Source of the DNA: Scolanthus callimorphus
Taxonomy: Eukaryota; Cnidaria; Anthozoa; Actiniaria; Edwardsiidae
Direction of reading: 5' to 3'
Assembly: GCA_033964015.1 (NCBI GenBank)
Contig: CM066917.1
Span: forward strand, 25,513,951-25,577,950
DNA length: 64,000 nucleotides
Part shown: one piece after another, positions 43,947-58,189 of the stretch
Numbering within the stretch: the first letter of the stretch is position 1
How the letters are laid out: each line of letters starts with the position of its first letter
Notes under the pieces: model-generated
What the model saw: only the letters and a program-made list of their open reading frames with translations
The model's database searches: none
What the model was told of the DNA's origin: nothing
Translations under genes and position numbers: made by a program

Positions 43947-46900
43947 ACCTTAATACTTCCTTTAGAAAAGCACCTTTATTTTTTCCTTTCCTTTTCTTTA
44001 ATTCATTTTTCCTTAAATTATTTCCTTGCATCCTTTCTTTTGTTGCCGTTTTAACGTAAAACGCCAAAAGGCATTCTGCAATATTATACCAGTGCAATAT
44101 CATTGGCTAAAATATATGATCGCGTGACGCAGAGAACTGTTCGTGACCCTGAGGAGGCTATTGTAGGCTTATTGTAGGCCGTTTGTGTGACATGTTTGTT
44201 TTGTATGCTAATGATAAGAATTGAGGTTATGAGACGCTAAACTTGGCTTTAGCGCCAGTTTTGACAAGAGAACGTCTACTTTGGAAAATAGCTGTCAAAC
44301 TTCGATAGCACAAAAGAAACGCCAGCTTGACAACGCAATTTTGACATCTGCCGATGCTCTTAAAATACCATCTGGCTCGGCTATGAAAAACTGTGGTAAA
44401 AATGTGTTTGAGAAGCGATGCTTTTTCGGGGATCCATATATTTTGATCCGTTTAAACCACGTACAAAAGAGAAGAAAAAGGTTCCATCCATTTAGGTAAA
44501 ATCCAAATTGTTTAGGCTTTTAAAAGGCACGCCAAGGTATCGTTAAAGTGTGATTAATGCATGGGTTGTCTAATTCTTATGAAATTAACAAAGCTTGTAA
44601 TCGGCTTAAGCATAGAGCCAATGGTGTTTTGGTTGAGTATGGTTTGTTTATGTAAACTAGCAAGGGTTTTTGAAGGTTACTTTACTAAGAGGGAGTGGCA
44701 CTTATGATGTGACTGACAAACATCTCAGGTGAAGCATTGCAAGAAACCCCTGACTGCGCGTAATTTACATAGAGTGCCATTCACCTGCACGGATCAAATC
44801 GACCATCGGATGCTGTTTGAGTTCCCTCTAAAGATGTCACTACTTTCGCATTTTAGAACCACGTCAGAGGGGTTTCTGGCTTAGGCGAAGAGCGCCATCG
44901 CGGAGAGAAAAACCTGCTGAGGTGCACTCGTTCTTCGATGATTTCCAAGAGGAAAAGGAGCCTCGAAATTCAGTATGAAGGAATCGGCACGGAAGGTAAA
45001 AGGATTTGTCGCTCTATGTTACATCTTGTTAGTTTAACTCGGGTTCCGAGGCTGAGAGTTTGTTTGTAAATTGTGCCGCCATTTTTCGAAGAACTGAAGC
45101 AACAACGAGATCGATGTACAATTGAGTCTAAATTGCCAAACAGCGGGGAATCATGTTAGCTATTCTACGCCTTTTGTGGGAGAAAAAAATAAACACCGAG
45201 TTTGCTAACTATCTCATCATGATTTTGGTACATTATGTGTCGGGCAATAATTTGATCATTTCTTCTGTCTTCCGCCCAAATTTTGTTGTGGATACAAGGA
45301 ATAAATCGTCTGATTATCGAAATTAACAAAGTAAATAGAGGTTTTTCGTAATATTTTTGTTTTAATTTTTGCGTTCGAGTTTACGATCTTTGTTGCATAA
45401 TTTGCAATGGTTGGGAGACTAAATTAAATTGTGGCTGCGCGTTGGTGTCGGGATCAACCTCAAACGTAATCTTTTCCGCGAAATATACAATTTTTTATTC
45501 GTTAAGTCGCGGAAAAAGTGCTTGACTTTGTTTTCCCGTGAATAGTAGCCTGTACAGCCTCTTTGAACCCCTAATGTATACGCTATCTGGTCTTCTATCA
45601 AGAACTGTGTGTTTTGCCCGGAGCCTATAAGACCTATTTATTTCCGCGATGTACTGATGTACAAAGCCTAAGTGTCATAGACTGTGTGTTTTTCTCTGAC
45701 AGCTTTTGACAGTAAAACAGAAAAGGGCGGGAGTTGTTCCTCGCCTCATTTCTTGTGGTCGCAACACGATACAGTAAAATGAGAATATTAAAACATGGAG
45801 TAAACAAGAGATCATTGGAATCGCACACACAGACAAAAGAAAATAGCAAGACATTGAAAATAATACTGGAGATTTTTATTTGTTGAAACCCATTAACCTG
45901 CCGTTGAGATAATTAAAGCACACGCGACGGGAATAGGTATTTTGCCCTCTTTTTTCACGCCAGTATCGCTTATAATCACTTTCTTCTTGTGGTGTTAATT
46001 AATAATTCAAATATAAGAGAAAATGAAGCAATAAGTATCACACCCGTTTGATTTCTGCTCAAGCTCTCTTCAAACTTCTCGCTTTCCCGATATTGTCTGT
46101 AAACTTCACCCCCTGATCTGTCTAAGGGTCAGAGTGGCACTCGAAATGTTTGTAATTTTTTCTCGTTTTCAAATAAGTCTAATATAAGAACAGCAATAAG
46201 CCTTTAACTTTTTATACTTTGTGGGTTTCTCTCAATTAATCCACCATTATAAGATTTGATTCAGCTGCCTCATGTCGTTTGTGTCTTTCTGATAGCAAAT
46301 GATGTTTTACAAAAGGTGGCCACAAAAGACAATGTAAGCGCTATCTTTGCCAATATCCCGGATCTTTATTCACGCTTATCAAACCTTAGCAATACTCCAA
46401 GCAGACCATTCGATTTTTGTTTTCAGTAACTCACCAATATTCTCGGTTTCGCTCAAGAAGCAGCGAGATTTCTGTCTTTAAATTATGCACATAAATCTGA
46501 GAAATATTGGCCCAAGTCACGCGCTTTACAAGAATTACGTAGGTTCGCCTAAGTATGGCTTTTAATAAAATGGCCTCGATATCTTTTTAGATTTCGCGTT
46601 TCTCGAGATAAGTATCGCTGGCAGTCCATTACTAAAGCATAAATACAGTGCTGTCGAGGTTTGGATGAAGACGATTGAGCGCCCCAATGTGGGTTTTGTC
46701 TTGACTCAATGTTACCCTCTTGAGCTGTGCAACACTGCCAATGGTTACTTCGTCGAAGCCCTCTTAGAAGTGCCACTCAGTTATCGTTACAAGCCGACAT
46801 TAGTTGGCAGGATGTTTGTATTGCTATAATCAAGGGCTTGAGGCCATTTGTGTAATGGCCACTTTTCCATTCTTTCAAACTGGCCTTTTACAGAATACCA

Positions 46901-49900
46901 TGCCTAACCAGATAACTAGAGGATGCTGGGACAGATGCAAGTATGAACTAACAAAATTCCTCCTTGTCTTGACTCAGTCTAAGTACCCATCCAAGTAATT
47001 TTATATCTCCTTCAAACTGTGGCACACGCTCTGAGGGCTTGTCAAAGGATTTAGCCAATCGAGGGAGCGATGTAAATTTTGCATCACGTTATTTAACCGT
47101 CGACTATCAAGCCTTACGGCAAGGCGCTAGGAGCCATTATCGCATTAGAGGAAGAAGGAAGCGAGGAAGGACTCAAGGAGAGCGTCGAGCGAAGGACAAA
47201 ATTGAGTTAGGTGAGATAATGTCCAGTGAATAACACTATCCGCCCGAGGTTCTTATTCCCAAATCACGCTCCAGTGCATGGAGCCTTTTGTTACATACTC
47301 CATTCAGTGCAAATCAACCAAATACAATTTTTGCAATTACCGGCAATATTTGTCTTACGTCGAGGTTTCTGTAAAGAGTAGAAGAAATAAATGGTTGTGT
47401 TGACTACGGAATAGCTTGAGGGCGACACGAGTCTTCGGAGCGTAACTCTTTTTGCATAGTCGATCAAAATCAAAAGGTATCATCAAATGTATGGGAGGAG
47501 GGAAGATGTGCGATTAATAGAAGTTCAAATGTTTGTTCACTGCATCTGCTGCAGAATGATATCAGAGAGTGTTCTGCTTTTTTGTATTCTGATTATTATC
47601 TAAAAGCCGACTTTTCTTCCATTTTAGAGAGTCCTGATGTATGGAACTGATAATTTTGTCTTTGCTTTTGTGTCGCGGTTTTGATTATAACCAGATTCCT
47701 TAAAACGACAGAAAAAGAAGTGGCGAAAAGCACGATATCTTTTATAATGCTTAAACCGGTTAGCAGTGTCGGTTGTATTGGCAAGGAACCACTTTTAGTG
47801 TGCATTATGTTGCAAAATAATCATTTATGGATTAGAATTCCATTTTCCTTAGTGCCATTTTGTCTCTCCACAATGGTAAAGCTTTTAATGAGAGTTTTCT
47901 CACTCAAGGACTGTGTTCCTGTGCTCACTTCATCGAAGCCATTAAATGATCTTTCCGTATCGCTATATTTGGATGATGTTTTTGCTAGGGAGAGGTATAC
48001 CGACTCCGCCTCTATTCATCACTTAAAACCGATATATCCGCCCCCCGTCTTTAGAGGAACCTAAAACAGCTCATTAGACAATCAATCGGGCGCACATAAG
48101 AGACTGTAACACACTTAATAATTCGCCCTGTGAGTTTTTATGTATGAAAGTATTGCATGTGTGCATTGGACACAGGAAAAGTGCCGTGGCATAGACAGTT
48201 GAGCGTTGCTGGTATGTGGATGGAGTGAAAGACTTACGTGAAGTTAGCCCTGTCGCACGAATCACTAGAATTGGGGAAAAAACTAGACAGACAAGGAAAG
48301 AAAATATGTGTAGCCCTTCAGTTATTGTCTACAATATCCAAATTATATTATTATCCTTTTAATTCTATATAATTAAACTAATCACATGTATGTACACAGA
48401 CTTATAAGTTCAAGTTTCCGACACCCTTCTACTGTTCTACAGCATACTATACTTGAAACCCTTAATACAGAGTCAATCAGGGACACATCTTAACCAAACT
48501 CCACTGCCCTGCAACCGATCTAAATTTCTCAGCCACAATTATATCTGCATATGATTTGTATTACGACAAATTGCTCCAGATAACGACGCCGATGAGTAGG
48601 AAACCCGACAGTCTTTAATGGTTTTTCCACTGTGCTTCGCTGATTCTAATGACTTTTACATTTGTTGCTTGATTCCTTCAAGCAAGGAAATCTATACCGT
48701 CAGTGTATTTTCCCACATGAGTTAATCGACGTGGTTTCCCTCATACTGTTGTTGTGAACGTTTGGTCGGAGAGCTGGAGGCTATTTCCTTCCCCCTTGAT
48801 CGGGATGTGTGGTCTTTTGGAGTAGCTAGCGAGCCAGCACTCCGAAGAGTTTGCCATATTGATGAATGTACTTTCGTGTGAAAGAGAAATCGCTTACACA
48901 CGAAATCATATAAGCACTTGCAAACGTCAACAACCTTACTTTAAGAGGTTCACGGTTATTAAGAACAAATTCTGTTAGGTTAATTAAACTTGTATCTAAA
49001 CATATGATTTTTTTTCTAAAAACAAAAATTGGCTGTGTATGTTGGCGGCCGTGAAGTTTTCCATGTGTCCAGAATGTGAGGCGTGATGTTAAAAGAGGAT
49101 CAATTCTAAATTCGACGAAATAAAGTCGGATCAATTTGTCAAATAGTTCTTCGCTTCTCTAAAGGCCTTGAAAGGAGGAAATAAGCATGAGCAGTAGATC
49201 GTTCTGGTCGCGCCTTAAAAGGCAAACTAAAAGGAAAAGAATAAAAATAGGGAACAATGAAGACATTGATCAGTTGATGGCATTAGCTTCTGGAAGGGCC
49301 TTAATATAATAACGTAAACTAAGAGGGGAAGTATAGAGCTTGACGAAGAGCTAAATAGCTTTGTAGAGATAGGGTAAAGTGGTGTGTCCTCCTTATGATT
49401 GACTAAATCCCAAGAATGCTGCTAATCCGCAGTTTTGGGAGAGACTCTCAGACGTCTTATGCTACTCAAGTTTGCCAAGAGTCGTTGATGAAATTCGGCA
49501 GCTGGAAAATATCTGCCTCTCAGTTTACCGTATGGAATGGGCGCGTGAGGCTAATCTCGACAAAGATTACGCATAAATTGCGAGGATCGTAAAAACGGTG
49601 GATTATCTGGCTTTTAACAAAGGAAAGGACCAATCTTTGGGCTTGACAGCATTCCATTCCAACTGGGCATGAACCTTGGGCCTCTTGAAGCACATGAACC
49701 ACTTACAGAGAGCTCTTGAGCCGAGTCACAAGCTCTCGCCGCTTGTTTGTCCTGGTGTTTTGGGTTTTGATACGATAGACAGAAGGACACCAGAACTATG
49801 TGAGTCTGACATGAATCTGTCACTTGTTGTTTGCCAGTGTATAGTTTGAAATTAATATATGTGGATTTGTAGTGTGTCAAAACCGTAACTTAAAATCATT

Positions 49901-52900
49901 TAAGCCGAACAGCGCACGTCAAAGAAGCTTTGCAGAATACGAGGTAAAACACGTTAAAAATATATTTCCTATATCCAATAAGGCGGCTGCTCAATAGCGT
50001 GCTTCGAGGCCTATATGTATTTCATCGCAGATTTGAGCTCAACACCCCGAGTGTTTTTCGAAGGCTAACTGGGCAAACATTTCTGGTAAACATTTGATGA
50101 GAAGATTACCATGTCTTCATTAACATTCAGCACATAACCGTAGCGACTGGCAAACTCGTTTACCTCCTAACTCCGAAACGGCCTTGAAATCTACCCGCCT
50201 AATTACTTTTAAATGACATATCTTTTCATGAGCTAATTTGGCACAGAGTATAGAGTTTCCCTGTGGATGCCTTTATTATTCTCCTTGTTATGAAAACTCA
50301 CGGAATCAACAAAACGGAATGTCGTAGTAGTCTTGCTCTTGCTTCGTTGCTCTCGCGGCTAGTGCATGCAAAAGCAATATAAGCCCATTGTTAGGCGCGA
50401 AATGCTAAAATTAGGTGTTATAATAGCGCAAGAAGGCGTTGCTCAAATCACAGTTTTTAATCTCGTATGCTAATGTAATCAGCTCGAGTACCGGTGGCTC
50501 ATCAAGAAGTTCCTATCTGTCTGTCACGGATTCAAAAGACCATACTAGCCTCCACTAGCCAGACTTAAATGTTATCATTTTGGCTACAAAATCAGGAGCG
50601 TGTGGTTTTAGAAGAGCTTTACGGATCACTCTAGGTAAGGTGCGCTAGCCGACTCTCAAGTGCAGTGACGTCTAAAGTTAGCATCAACTTTGCCCCGAGA
50701 TTTTGCGTCAGTCATAGGTCTGAGGCTTTGAAAAGAGTAAGTCAAAACACTTCTAGTATAGATAGTATGTGCTATTTGCACGCTTTTGATTTTCCCAGAG
50801 TTGTCACGTGGCGGGTAGGTATCACTAGAAGTATCAATCGTGCAGTTTTAACAAACTAACACTGTTTCAGGGTATGTCTAATTAACTGTGCTCCTAAAGG
50901 GAGAGTGATGGAGCTAAATTAGATGTTGTGGTGATGTGTGTTACTGCGCGCGGCGTGATGATCTGTTATTTCATTACCTTGCCTGCTACTCGTCACCAAG
51001 AGGGGAGGGGACAGGGAAAAGCCGCAATTGATGACCCTGAGGGCCACATGAACAGACATTAAACGGGTCCAACCAACCAGTGAAACACAAAGAAATTATA
51101 GAGGATCATTACAACTAGCGAGCGATAACACAACAACTCGGCCATGCAAAGAGTGCTTACCTTGCAGCCGCGCGCGCGGTCTGAGGCGCTCTGAGTTGAG
51201 TCCGGTATTGGGGGATATCTGAGCCGATAAGACGTCTAGGCTAACAGTAGATGTTTTTATTGTAGAGGTGCAAGTCATTATTTTATCGCGCGGACTGAGT
51301 GACGCGGTATAGCGTGAGCCCGAAAGGAGCCTTGAAGCCATGAACCTGCACTCCCTGCGCTCTGCGTCTACCTACATTTGGATCATATTAGTAGGTACGT
51401 ATTCTCGCGGGCTTTAACTGAACTCAACACCAAGCTGCTCTAATTTGTCGTGCGTTTGCCTAACTGATAACAATCTAAGAGGGTTTGATAATTCTATTTC
51501 ATTATTAGTGGTTCATCAAAGTACGCCAGCAGCGGGCTCGTGTAGACAAATTGTACGCCATATTACACACTACTTTGGTATAGACTCGCGTCTCAACCCT
51601 GACGTTACCGGGATATGGTCCTCGCCAAGGTAGGAGACTTTATTACTCTATTAAACGTTCCGTGTTTACATGAATGGGACTTTCATGTTGTGTTGGATAT
51701 TCAAGTGGAGCGTAGGACCTCTTCAAGTACCATTCCACGTACTTCACTAAAAATTCCACCGGTGATAATCGGCAAAATCATCTAAAAATACCTCCAAGAA
51801 AAAGCAAATAGAGATCAATTTAGCATACAAGGATTGTTTCGCTCTGCGAAAGTGAAATAACACTAGCGCAAACTTTATTAAACGTCTTATCTCTCATCGC
51901 AAAATAACCAACCAGTCAATTTAATTACGTTCCCAGTTGGACGCAAAGTAGGGCATTTACGGCACAGTTTAAGACTTTGAAACGTCTAAACTAATTAGAA
52001 GAGCCACTTTGATAGCCTAAACTAAAAGCGAAGGCGAGCCTTGAGAGCCATGTTTTTACGACTGCGGTTCGAATGACAAAAGTAAATACGAGCCGAAAAG
52101 CGTGAAATTTCGAGCCTTCGGCGGATGTGAAATCCCAATAATGAAGTGTGAAAGTACCGTTAACGATCTAAAGTACAATTGAACAACACCTCCGGTAATC
52201 GTATAAACAATATCCGTGCGAGAGCGGGGTTAAAACTCAACCAGCGAATGCACAAAGAGGTAATTTAGTTCGGATCTTCGGTCAGCTTTCGAGACAGGAA
52301 ACTGTGGTCCGTTTACCGTACTATAAGATAGGTTACGTTAAGGTCACAAAACATCTTTGAACGCAATTAAAGGATTCTACTAAGCTCTCAGAGAGAGAAA
52401 ACACAAGGGATTTTCGAGGAACGGGGTTGTTTTTAAAATTAATACGCACGAGCTGCTGAAATCGGCCTGTTTCACTGTACATTCCTTCACATACACAGCT
52501 ATACCCCAATTCCGAGGCCTACTTGAAGACGTCGAACTAGCATTTTACTCGCCACTTACTTGGGTTACATGACGAAGACAAATGGCAAATAAAAACTGTT
52601 ATCTGAGGCAGTTTGCAAACACTTAGAACAGTTTATTTAAGATGAAAGAGAAATCTGAAAAAACGATCATCTTCTTCGTCGGGTTGTATAAAGGCGCGCG
52701 CTTGCAGTTGTAATAAGTAACTTCCTCAATTTTCCGCAAACAATTTGGCTAATTATCTATCTTTATAATCTAGGGTCTGTGAAGAAACTTTGATCACGGA
52801 TTACAAACTAAATCTCTTGGTAAACTAAAAATAACTCCCAGAATAGGGAATGTATTTTAATATTGAAACTATCGCATCACCACATGCCCAGTTGCCAAGT

Positions 52901-53380
52901 CTCTAGGGATGTCACTGAGGACATTCCAATCTTCAGCGTCCGGAACTGCAAATCTCAATGGCCATGAGCTCAAGTGTTTTGAGGTTTCGGTTTTTAATTA
53001 AGCACTCCATTTAGAATCCAACGAGATGTGGTGCTTCTCTTGTTTGCTTTGTTTGCAAACTAAATTTTGGAAATAACTTCTTAAAGTGTCATGCAAATCC
53101 TGCCCTCTACAGGTGAGCGACTGTCAGTCGTGGAATGCAAGAAAATCATTGAAAATATTAACACATGAAGAGTGTCATAGCTTGTGGTTTGAAGGTGCAT
53201 ATTTCTGCATCTATTGCAGGAAACCAAGTTCTTCAATAAACTTTGAAATGATTACTCCCTATCTAGATATCTAGGGCAGACATAGTTACCTGACAGACAA
53301 GGTTCAGCATTGGCACTGATGTGCCGTTTTACGCGCTACCATGGAGTTTTCAGTATAAGAAACTCGGGCGAGATTTGAGA
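43947..53380. other. About 9.4 kb without a recognised gene
   Basis: Only short frames of chance length are present. I see no domain, tRNA or clear transposon. The stretch may be intron or intergenic DNA upstream of the APCDD1-like gene. Confidence 0.4.
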
Positions 53381-53529
53381 TTTGCGCCTTCCCTCCCCCC
53401 CCCCCCGTCCTTTTTTGCTCGCCCCATTTTCGTGCGGCCAAAAACTCGCCCGTCGAACTTCTCGTCGCTTTCTCCTCTGTTTCTTTGGGTTTCTTTTCCC
53501 TGAAAACACACGGGAACGCTTGCTATATG

Positions 53530-53640
53530 CAACCAAATGCATAAGTTGTTGGAACACACGTAGTCCTTCGTTTCCCCTCCCAATGTTTAGGAAATAATAC
53601 TGGACACAATTACAAGTGTTCCAACATTTTTTGCATTTGA
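53530..53640. repeat. Dispersed repeat copy
   Basis: Resembles 42064-42290: AAATGCATAAGTTGTTGGAA, AGTCCTTC, TTTCCCCTC, then CCAACATTTT. Family unknown. Confidence 0.5.
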
Positions 53641-53947
53641 TTGAAGCTTGCAACGTGCATTCTTTTACATTCTTATGGGATGTTGTACAATCTTGTACTA
53701 TTGTAATGGTCTCCTGGTGCGGGTTGTTCAAAGGTGGATTAAATTTAAACCAGGTTTGGTTCTGAACAAAACCATCGAGTCACCATGGTAATTAATCCTG
53801 GATTAGTGATAAACCACTTTCGAGCAACTGGACCCTGGAAGCTAAACCAGCCTGTCTGGGCGTGAAGAATTTTTTTGAGTCGTAGCGGTGCGTATCACTG
53901 CGTATCACTACACCTATTTTCAGAAAAGGTTGCACCCTGTGGGATCA

Positions 53948-54118
53948 CAGGGAATTTCTGCAGAAACCCATCCATGGGAAAAGCTGAATTTCCCAAGGCA
54001 CACGCATGGGAAGTGTTCGGAATTCACATGGATAGCCATGGGAATACGAACACTTCCCATTCTTCTACCATGGGAAATTCAGCTTTTCCCATTGATGGGT
54101 TTCTACAGAGATTCCCTG
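53948..54118. mobile_element. Foldback element of about 171 bp
   Basis: The arms carry CAGGGAAT, GAAACCCATC, ATGGGAAAAGCTGAATTTCC and their complements in mirror order. There is almost no unpaired loop. Confidence 0.75.
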
Positions 54119-54744
54119 TGGATGGAAGTATTTTGTTGAAACCTGTTTTTTTTTTAAGTATTTTCCAAGGGACAATATTAAATAAATGTTAACGTGAACA
54201 CCGTATTTTAATTATTTATTTCAGCTCGTAACCAGCTCTCTCATGGTACACTGGGTTATAACAAGTAGCTGTGCAACCTTTTACAAAATAGGTGTAACTC
54301 TGAAAAAAACTTCTCATCTTTTCATTTTCCGTCTTGCCATCAAAAACATATCTTTTGAAGAACCCTGTGTTACGGGAACACCCTACTCGAATTGTAGCCA
54401 AAACATAGTTATAGAGGAGTCTCCCTCAATTACTTATTGCCCAAACAGCTAAATTAGTAAAATTATATTTACTAAAATGAAGCTTGGACGATGAATCAGC
54501 ATTTTGTGGCCACGTACAACTGTATGCTATTTGTACAAATAGGTCCCTGGCATTAGAGATGATTTGGTCACTGTAGCGAGTGACAGAATATAATATTTGA
54601 TTTTGGATGATTTGTAGTTGTATCCCACGAAATGTCCTGATCATTTCGAAAGGGTTTCGCATTTCACAAGTTGTTGCGCTTATAGTGATCAAAAACGAAA
54701 ATGGCGCCTGAGCTGCTGAGACAGTCTTCACTGTTTACCAATAG

Positions 54745-54872
54745 CACTCGTTCACATTGACCAAATGGACGTCTGTGAAACAATAGAACGAGGCATAGAT
54801 ATATTGTGATGATCTTCGTTCTATTGTTTTACAGACAATAGAACGTCGGCATTTGGTCAATGTGAACGAGTG
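54745..54872. mobile_element. MITE, CACTCGTTCACATTGACC family, copy 1
   Basis: Inverted ends CACTCGTTCACATTGACC and its complement, with an inner 'caatagaacg' palindrome. A second copy lies at 62739-62884. Confidence 0.75.
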
Positions 54873-55888
54873 TTGACCGTTTAGCCTTTTTGAGTGCTAT
54901 TTTCGGCAACCATAAATTCTTTTTTTTAAGTTCCAAGAACATCAAAGAGCTCACAAAGCTAGAGCTGAGATACCTTTAATGCTTACATAACTCAAGAAAC
55001 ACTTCCATGATATTTTCCTCATAACTTTCTTTGCTGATTAAAATAAGAGCCACTTGAAATAGCAAGAGGGAAAAGGTCAAACGAAACGTGAATTTGATTA
55101 GTCAATCTTGAAACTATCACACTTCAATGAGTAGTGCCATTATCTTCGAGCCTAAAATTACAAACGTGATTTTGAGAATTTTTGCGCGATAAGACAATGG
55201 TAATCTCTAATTTGTTAATCACGATTCCTTGGCCCGTGGTCTGACGTCGGGGCGTTTGCACTAAGCTAAGCTTATACAGTTTATTGTAGCACCCTCGTGA
55301 ACTATGACTCGTAAAAGAAATGTTTTCATACTGATTATTAAGAGTCAATTTCACTTGCGGCGTTCGCTTAAGATCCTTTATAAAGCGGCATTTATGTTTA
55401 GTCTGGCGGAATCTTATTCAAGGGTTATCTAAGAAATTGAACCTTATGGGGATGATCCACAAACTCGTCTGTATCAAAACATCCTGAACTTGAAACGAAA
55501 TAATGGCGCACTAAATTAGATAATCCTCTTAATCGTTTCCATGTTTCCCAAGTTGTTTTTGATTGCAGTTTCCAGAGCGAGAGTGGTGAAAAATGCATTG
55601 AATTTTATCAATATGAGCGTTCATTAGCGTGGGGAGTGGCTCTTTTGTAGACTAGGAACGTAAACCATGCAGGGATAGCTGATTGTTTTAAGTAAAAAAG
55701 GATGAAAGATAACCGAGTAGTTATTTTATAAACTAATTACAATTTTGAGACGGCAATAACCACAAAATATGGACGGCTAGTTGGGTGAAAATATTTTCCG
55801 TTTTGGGCGGAGTCGCCTAGCGACGGTAATCACTAAGGTTCAGGCCAATGATTAACAAGTACAGAGAGCGCGAATTAGTATATATAAT

Positions 55889-56026
55889 AGGACTCCATGC
55901 TGTCCAATTAAGAAAAAATGGATGATTCAGAGGAACTCCAAAATTGGACGAGGCCGCAGGCCGAGTCCAATTTGGAGTTCCGAGGAATCATCCATTTTTT
56001 TCTTAATTGGACAAGCATGTAGTCCT
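55889..56026. mobile_element. Foldback element with TCCAATT arms
   Basis: Near-perfect mirror from AGGACTCCATGC/TGTCCAATTAAG to its complement, around a short GC-rich centre. More TCCAATT words follow to about 56120. Confidence 0.75.
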
Positions 56027-57032
56027 GTTATTTATTAATTATATAACATTCATGTTCAAACCCAAACTGTCCAATTTTAGGTGCGAACTGTCCAATTAGA
56101 GCGCGCGCAATCCAATTTAAAAATAATTGGACGATTCAAGAAAAATCGAGCTGCCGGCACAATGGGATTTCGAGCTGGCTATATAATTATAAATCAATAA
56201 CTAGACTGCTTGCAGTCCCTTCTTTGGCGAACGTCCGTAAATCGAGAGAAAGTCCTGATTCACGAGAGAGACAGCGCCACGGGGGAAGTCTCACCGGAGG
56301 AGCACCGAAGGCGCAACGAAAGTAGACTCTCGTGAGAAGGAAATACGAGCGCGCAAACAAACTACTAGGACTAGGACTTCTTCTCGATTAACGGACGTCC
56401 GCAAAAGAAGGAAATGCAAGCAGGTATTCAATAACTCGCGGCTAGCTTTGTCTTTGAGACCTGCGTTTATTGACAACTCCCTCGTTTTGATGCAAGAAAA
56501 GCCTCTGGCAGTGATAGACCTTGATACCTCCGGGGAGGGTTGCAGTATCATCCAGATACAGATACAGATAGTCTTAATTACTTACAAAAAACCGTGTGTA
56601 TGTACAATAGTAATAAAGTGTTAAAGAGAAGTTTGATAGTTTTTTGTGTGGATTTGTTGTATGATCTAGTCCAAGACTAGTCCAGAAGGAGTGCTTCTAA
56701 CAATAAGAAACATACCTCATTGATAGCATGCCAGTGTGGCCTTCCAGGGCAAAACAGCTACCTCCGATACACGAGAGGTTGAATTGGCCTAATAAGTGTT
56801 GGAGCCTGTCCAGTTTGTTTACCAATACACGAGAGGTTGAAATAGCCTAATACGTGTTGGAACCCGGTCAGGTCTTTACATTGTGTCTCTACGCGTCTCT
56901 ATCGCTCCTCAACTGACGTCATCCAATCTTACTTCCCTGATGGCCTCCAGCGTTCTCCGGGGGTTTTCCGAAAGGGATAAGATCATCCTAATAAGTGTTG
57001 GAACCTGTCCAGGTCTTCACATTGTGTCTCTA

Positions 57033-57810
57033 CTAGGCACAGACAGATTTTGCTCAAAAATTATTTAAAAGTTGCCCCCAAATACCCTAAAAAGTTTCTC
57101 AAATTCGGAAAAAGTTGCTCACAGAATTAAAAAAGTTGCTTCCCCAAAAACAGCATTTCTTCACACTTGTCGCCTGATTTATTTAAAAAATGACAAGAAT
57201 CAGGCTCATGTGCACTCAACTCAACAGCTACAAAAGATCAAGCAATTATTCTAAACACCATCTGGCATAATTATACTAATCAATACGGTTGATTAAAAAG
57301 AGACTTACTTGCCGGCATTCTGTTGGCTTAGTCAAAGCAAAATTGGGAGTTTGAAAAACTCATACAAAATACAATTAATAGCTGCAGCTACTATTTTTGA
57401 AAGAAAACTATAACAAATAAGGAAGCCCCGGGGTTCTGTCACATTCTGCCCCCCATTTTCTCTAGCAAGTTCAATAGGGTCTTCCGCCATTTTGCTTCTG
57501 CTCTATATTTGGAATAACACAGGATACCCAACAAGACCATCCATATATTGAAGATACACCTCTGAGCACCCAAGACGAAAAAAGTGAGTTTTTTATTTTT
57601 ATTTTTAGCAAGATTTTTTATTTTTTTATTTTTAGTAAATTTTTCGCTGTGTGTTTGATTTGAAATGGCAAAATGTATCAGAATATGGCCGTTTTGTTGT
57701 AAAACTTTGCTCGTAAATAACGGGAAATCGAAAAAGTTCATAATTGAAAAAGTTGCTCAGAATTGAAAAAGTTGCTCAAAAGTTGCCGAGCAGAATCTGT
57801 CTATGCCTAG
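57033..57810. mobile_element. Non-autonomous DNA transposon, 778 bp, 6-bp duplication
   Basis: The ends CTAGGCACAGACAGATT and AATCTGTCTATGCCTAG are inverted with one mismatch. TCTCTA flanks both sides (57027-57032 and 57811-57816). A related sequence at 56880-56920 shows the same flanks joined without the insert. No transposase is encoded. Confidence 0.75.
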
Positions 57811-57978
57811 TCTCTACACGTATCAATCGCTGCCCAACTAAGGACGTTAGGTTGCGTAGCAAGCGTTTCCGCTGAGTTTCAGGGTCAGAGAAAGTACGAG
57901 AAATTTTCGATCACGCGCTAGGCAGTGATACTTAGACTATGGTCGCGGCAAATATGCACTCGCACGTTTTTCTGGCCT

Positions 57979-58189
57979 CTGAAACCCACGGAAAACGCTC
58001 TGAAACACACGGGAAACGCTCTGAAACCCAAGGGAAACGCTTTGAAACCCACGGAAAACGCTCTGAAACACACGGGAAACGCTCTGAAACCCACGGAAAA
58101 CGCTCTGAAACACACGGGAAACGCTCTGAAACCCACGGAAAACGCTTTGAAACACACGGGAAACGCTCAGAAACCCACGGGAAACGTAG
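57979..58189. repeat. 21-bp minisatellite, about 10 copies
   Basis: The unit GAAACCCACGGAAAACGCTCT alternates with GAAACACACGGGAAACGCTCT. The period is a multiple of three, so frames stay open on both strands; these are not genes. Confidence 0.9.

Noticed and set aside
44973..44994. ATG followed by a possible GTAAAAG donor as first exon of the APCDD1-like gene
   Set aside because: Only seven codons with no signal peptide; no link to the exon at 59389 can be shown.
47681..48064. 127-codon ORF
   Set aside because: No recognisable domain, base composition like its surroundings, and overlapping frames of similar length.
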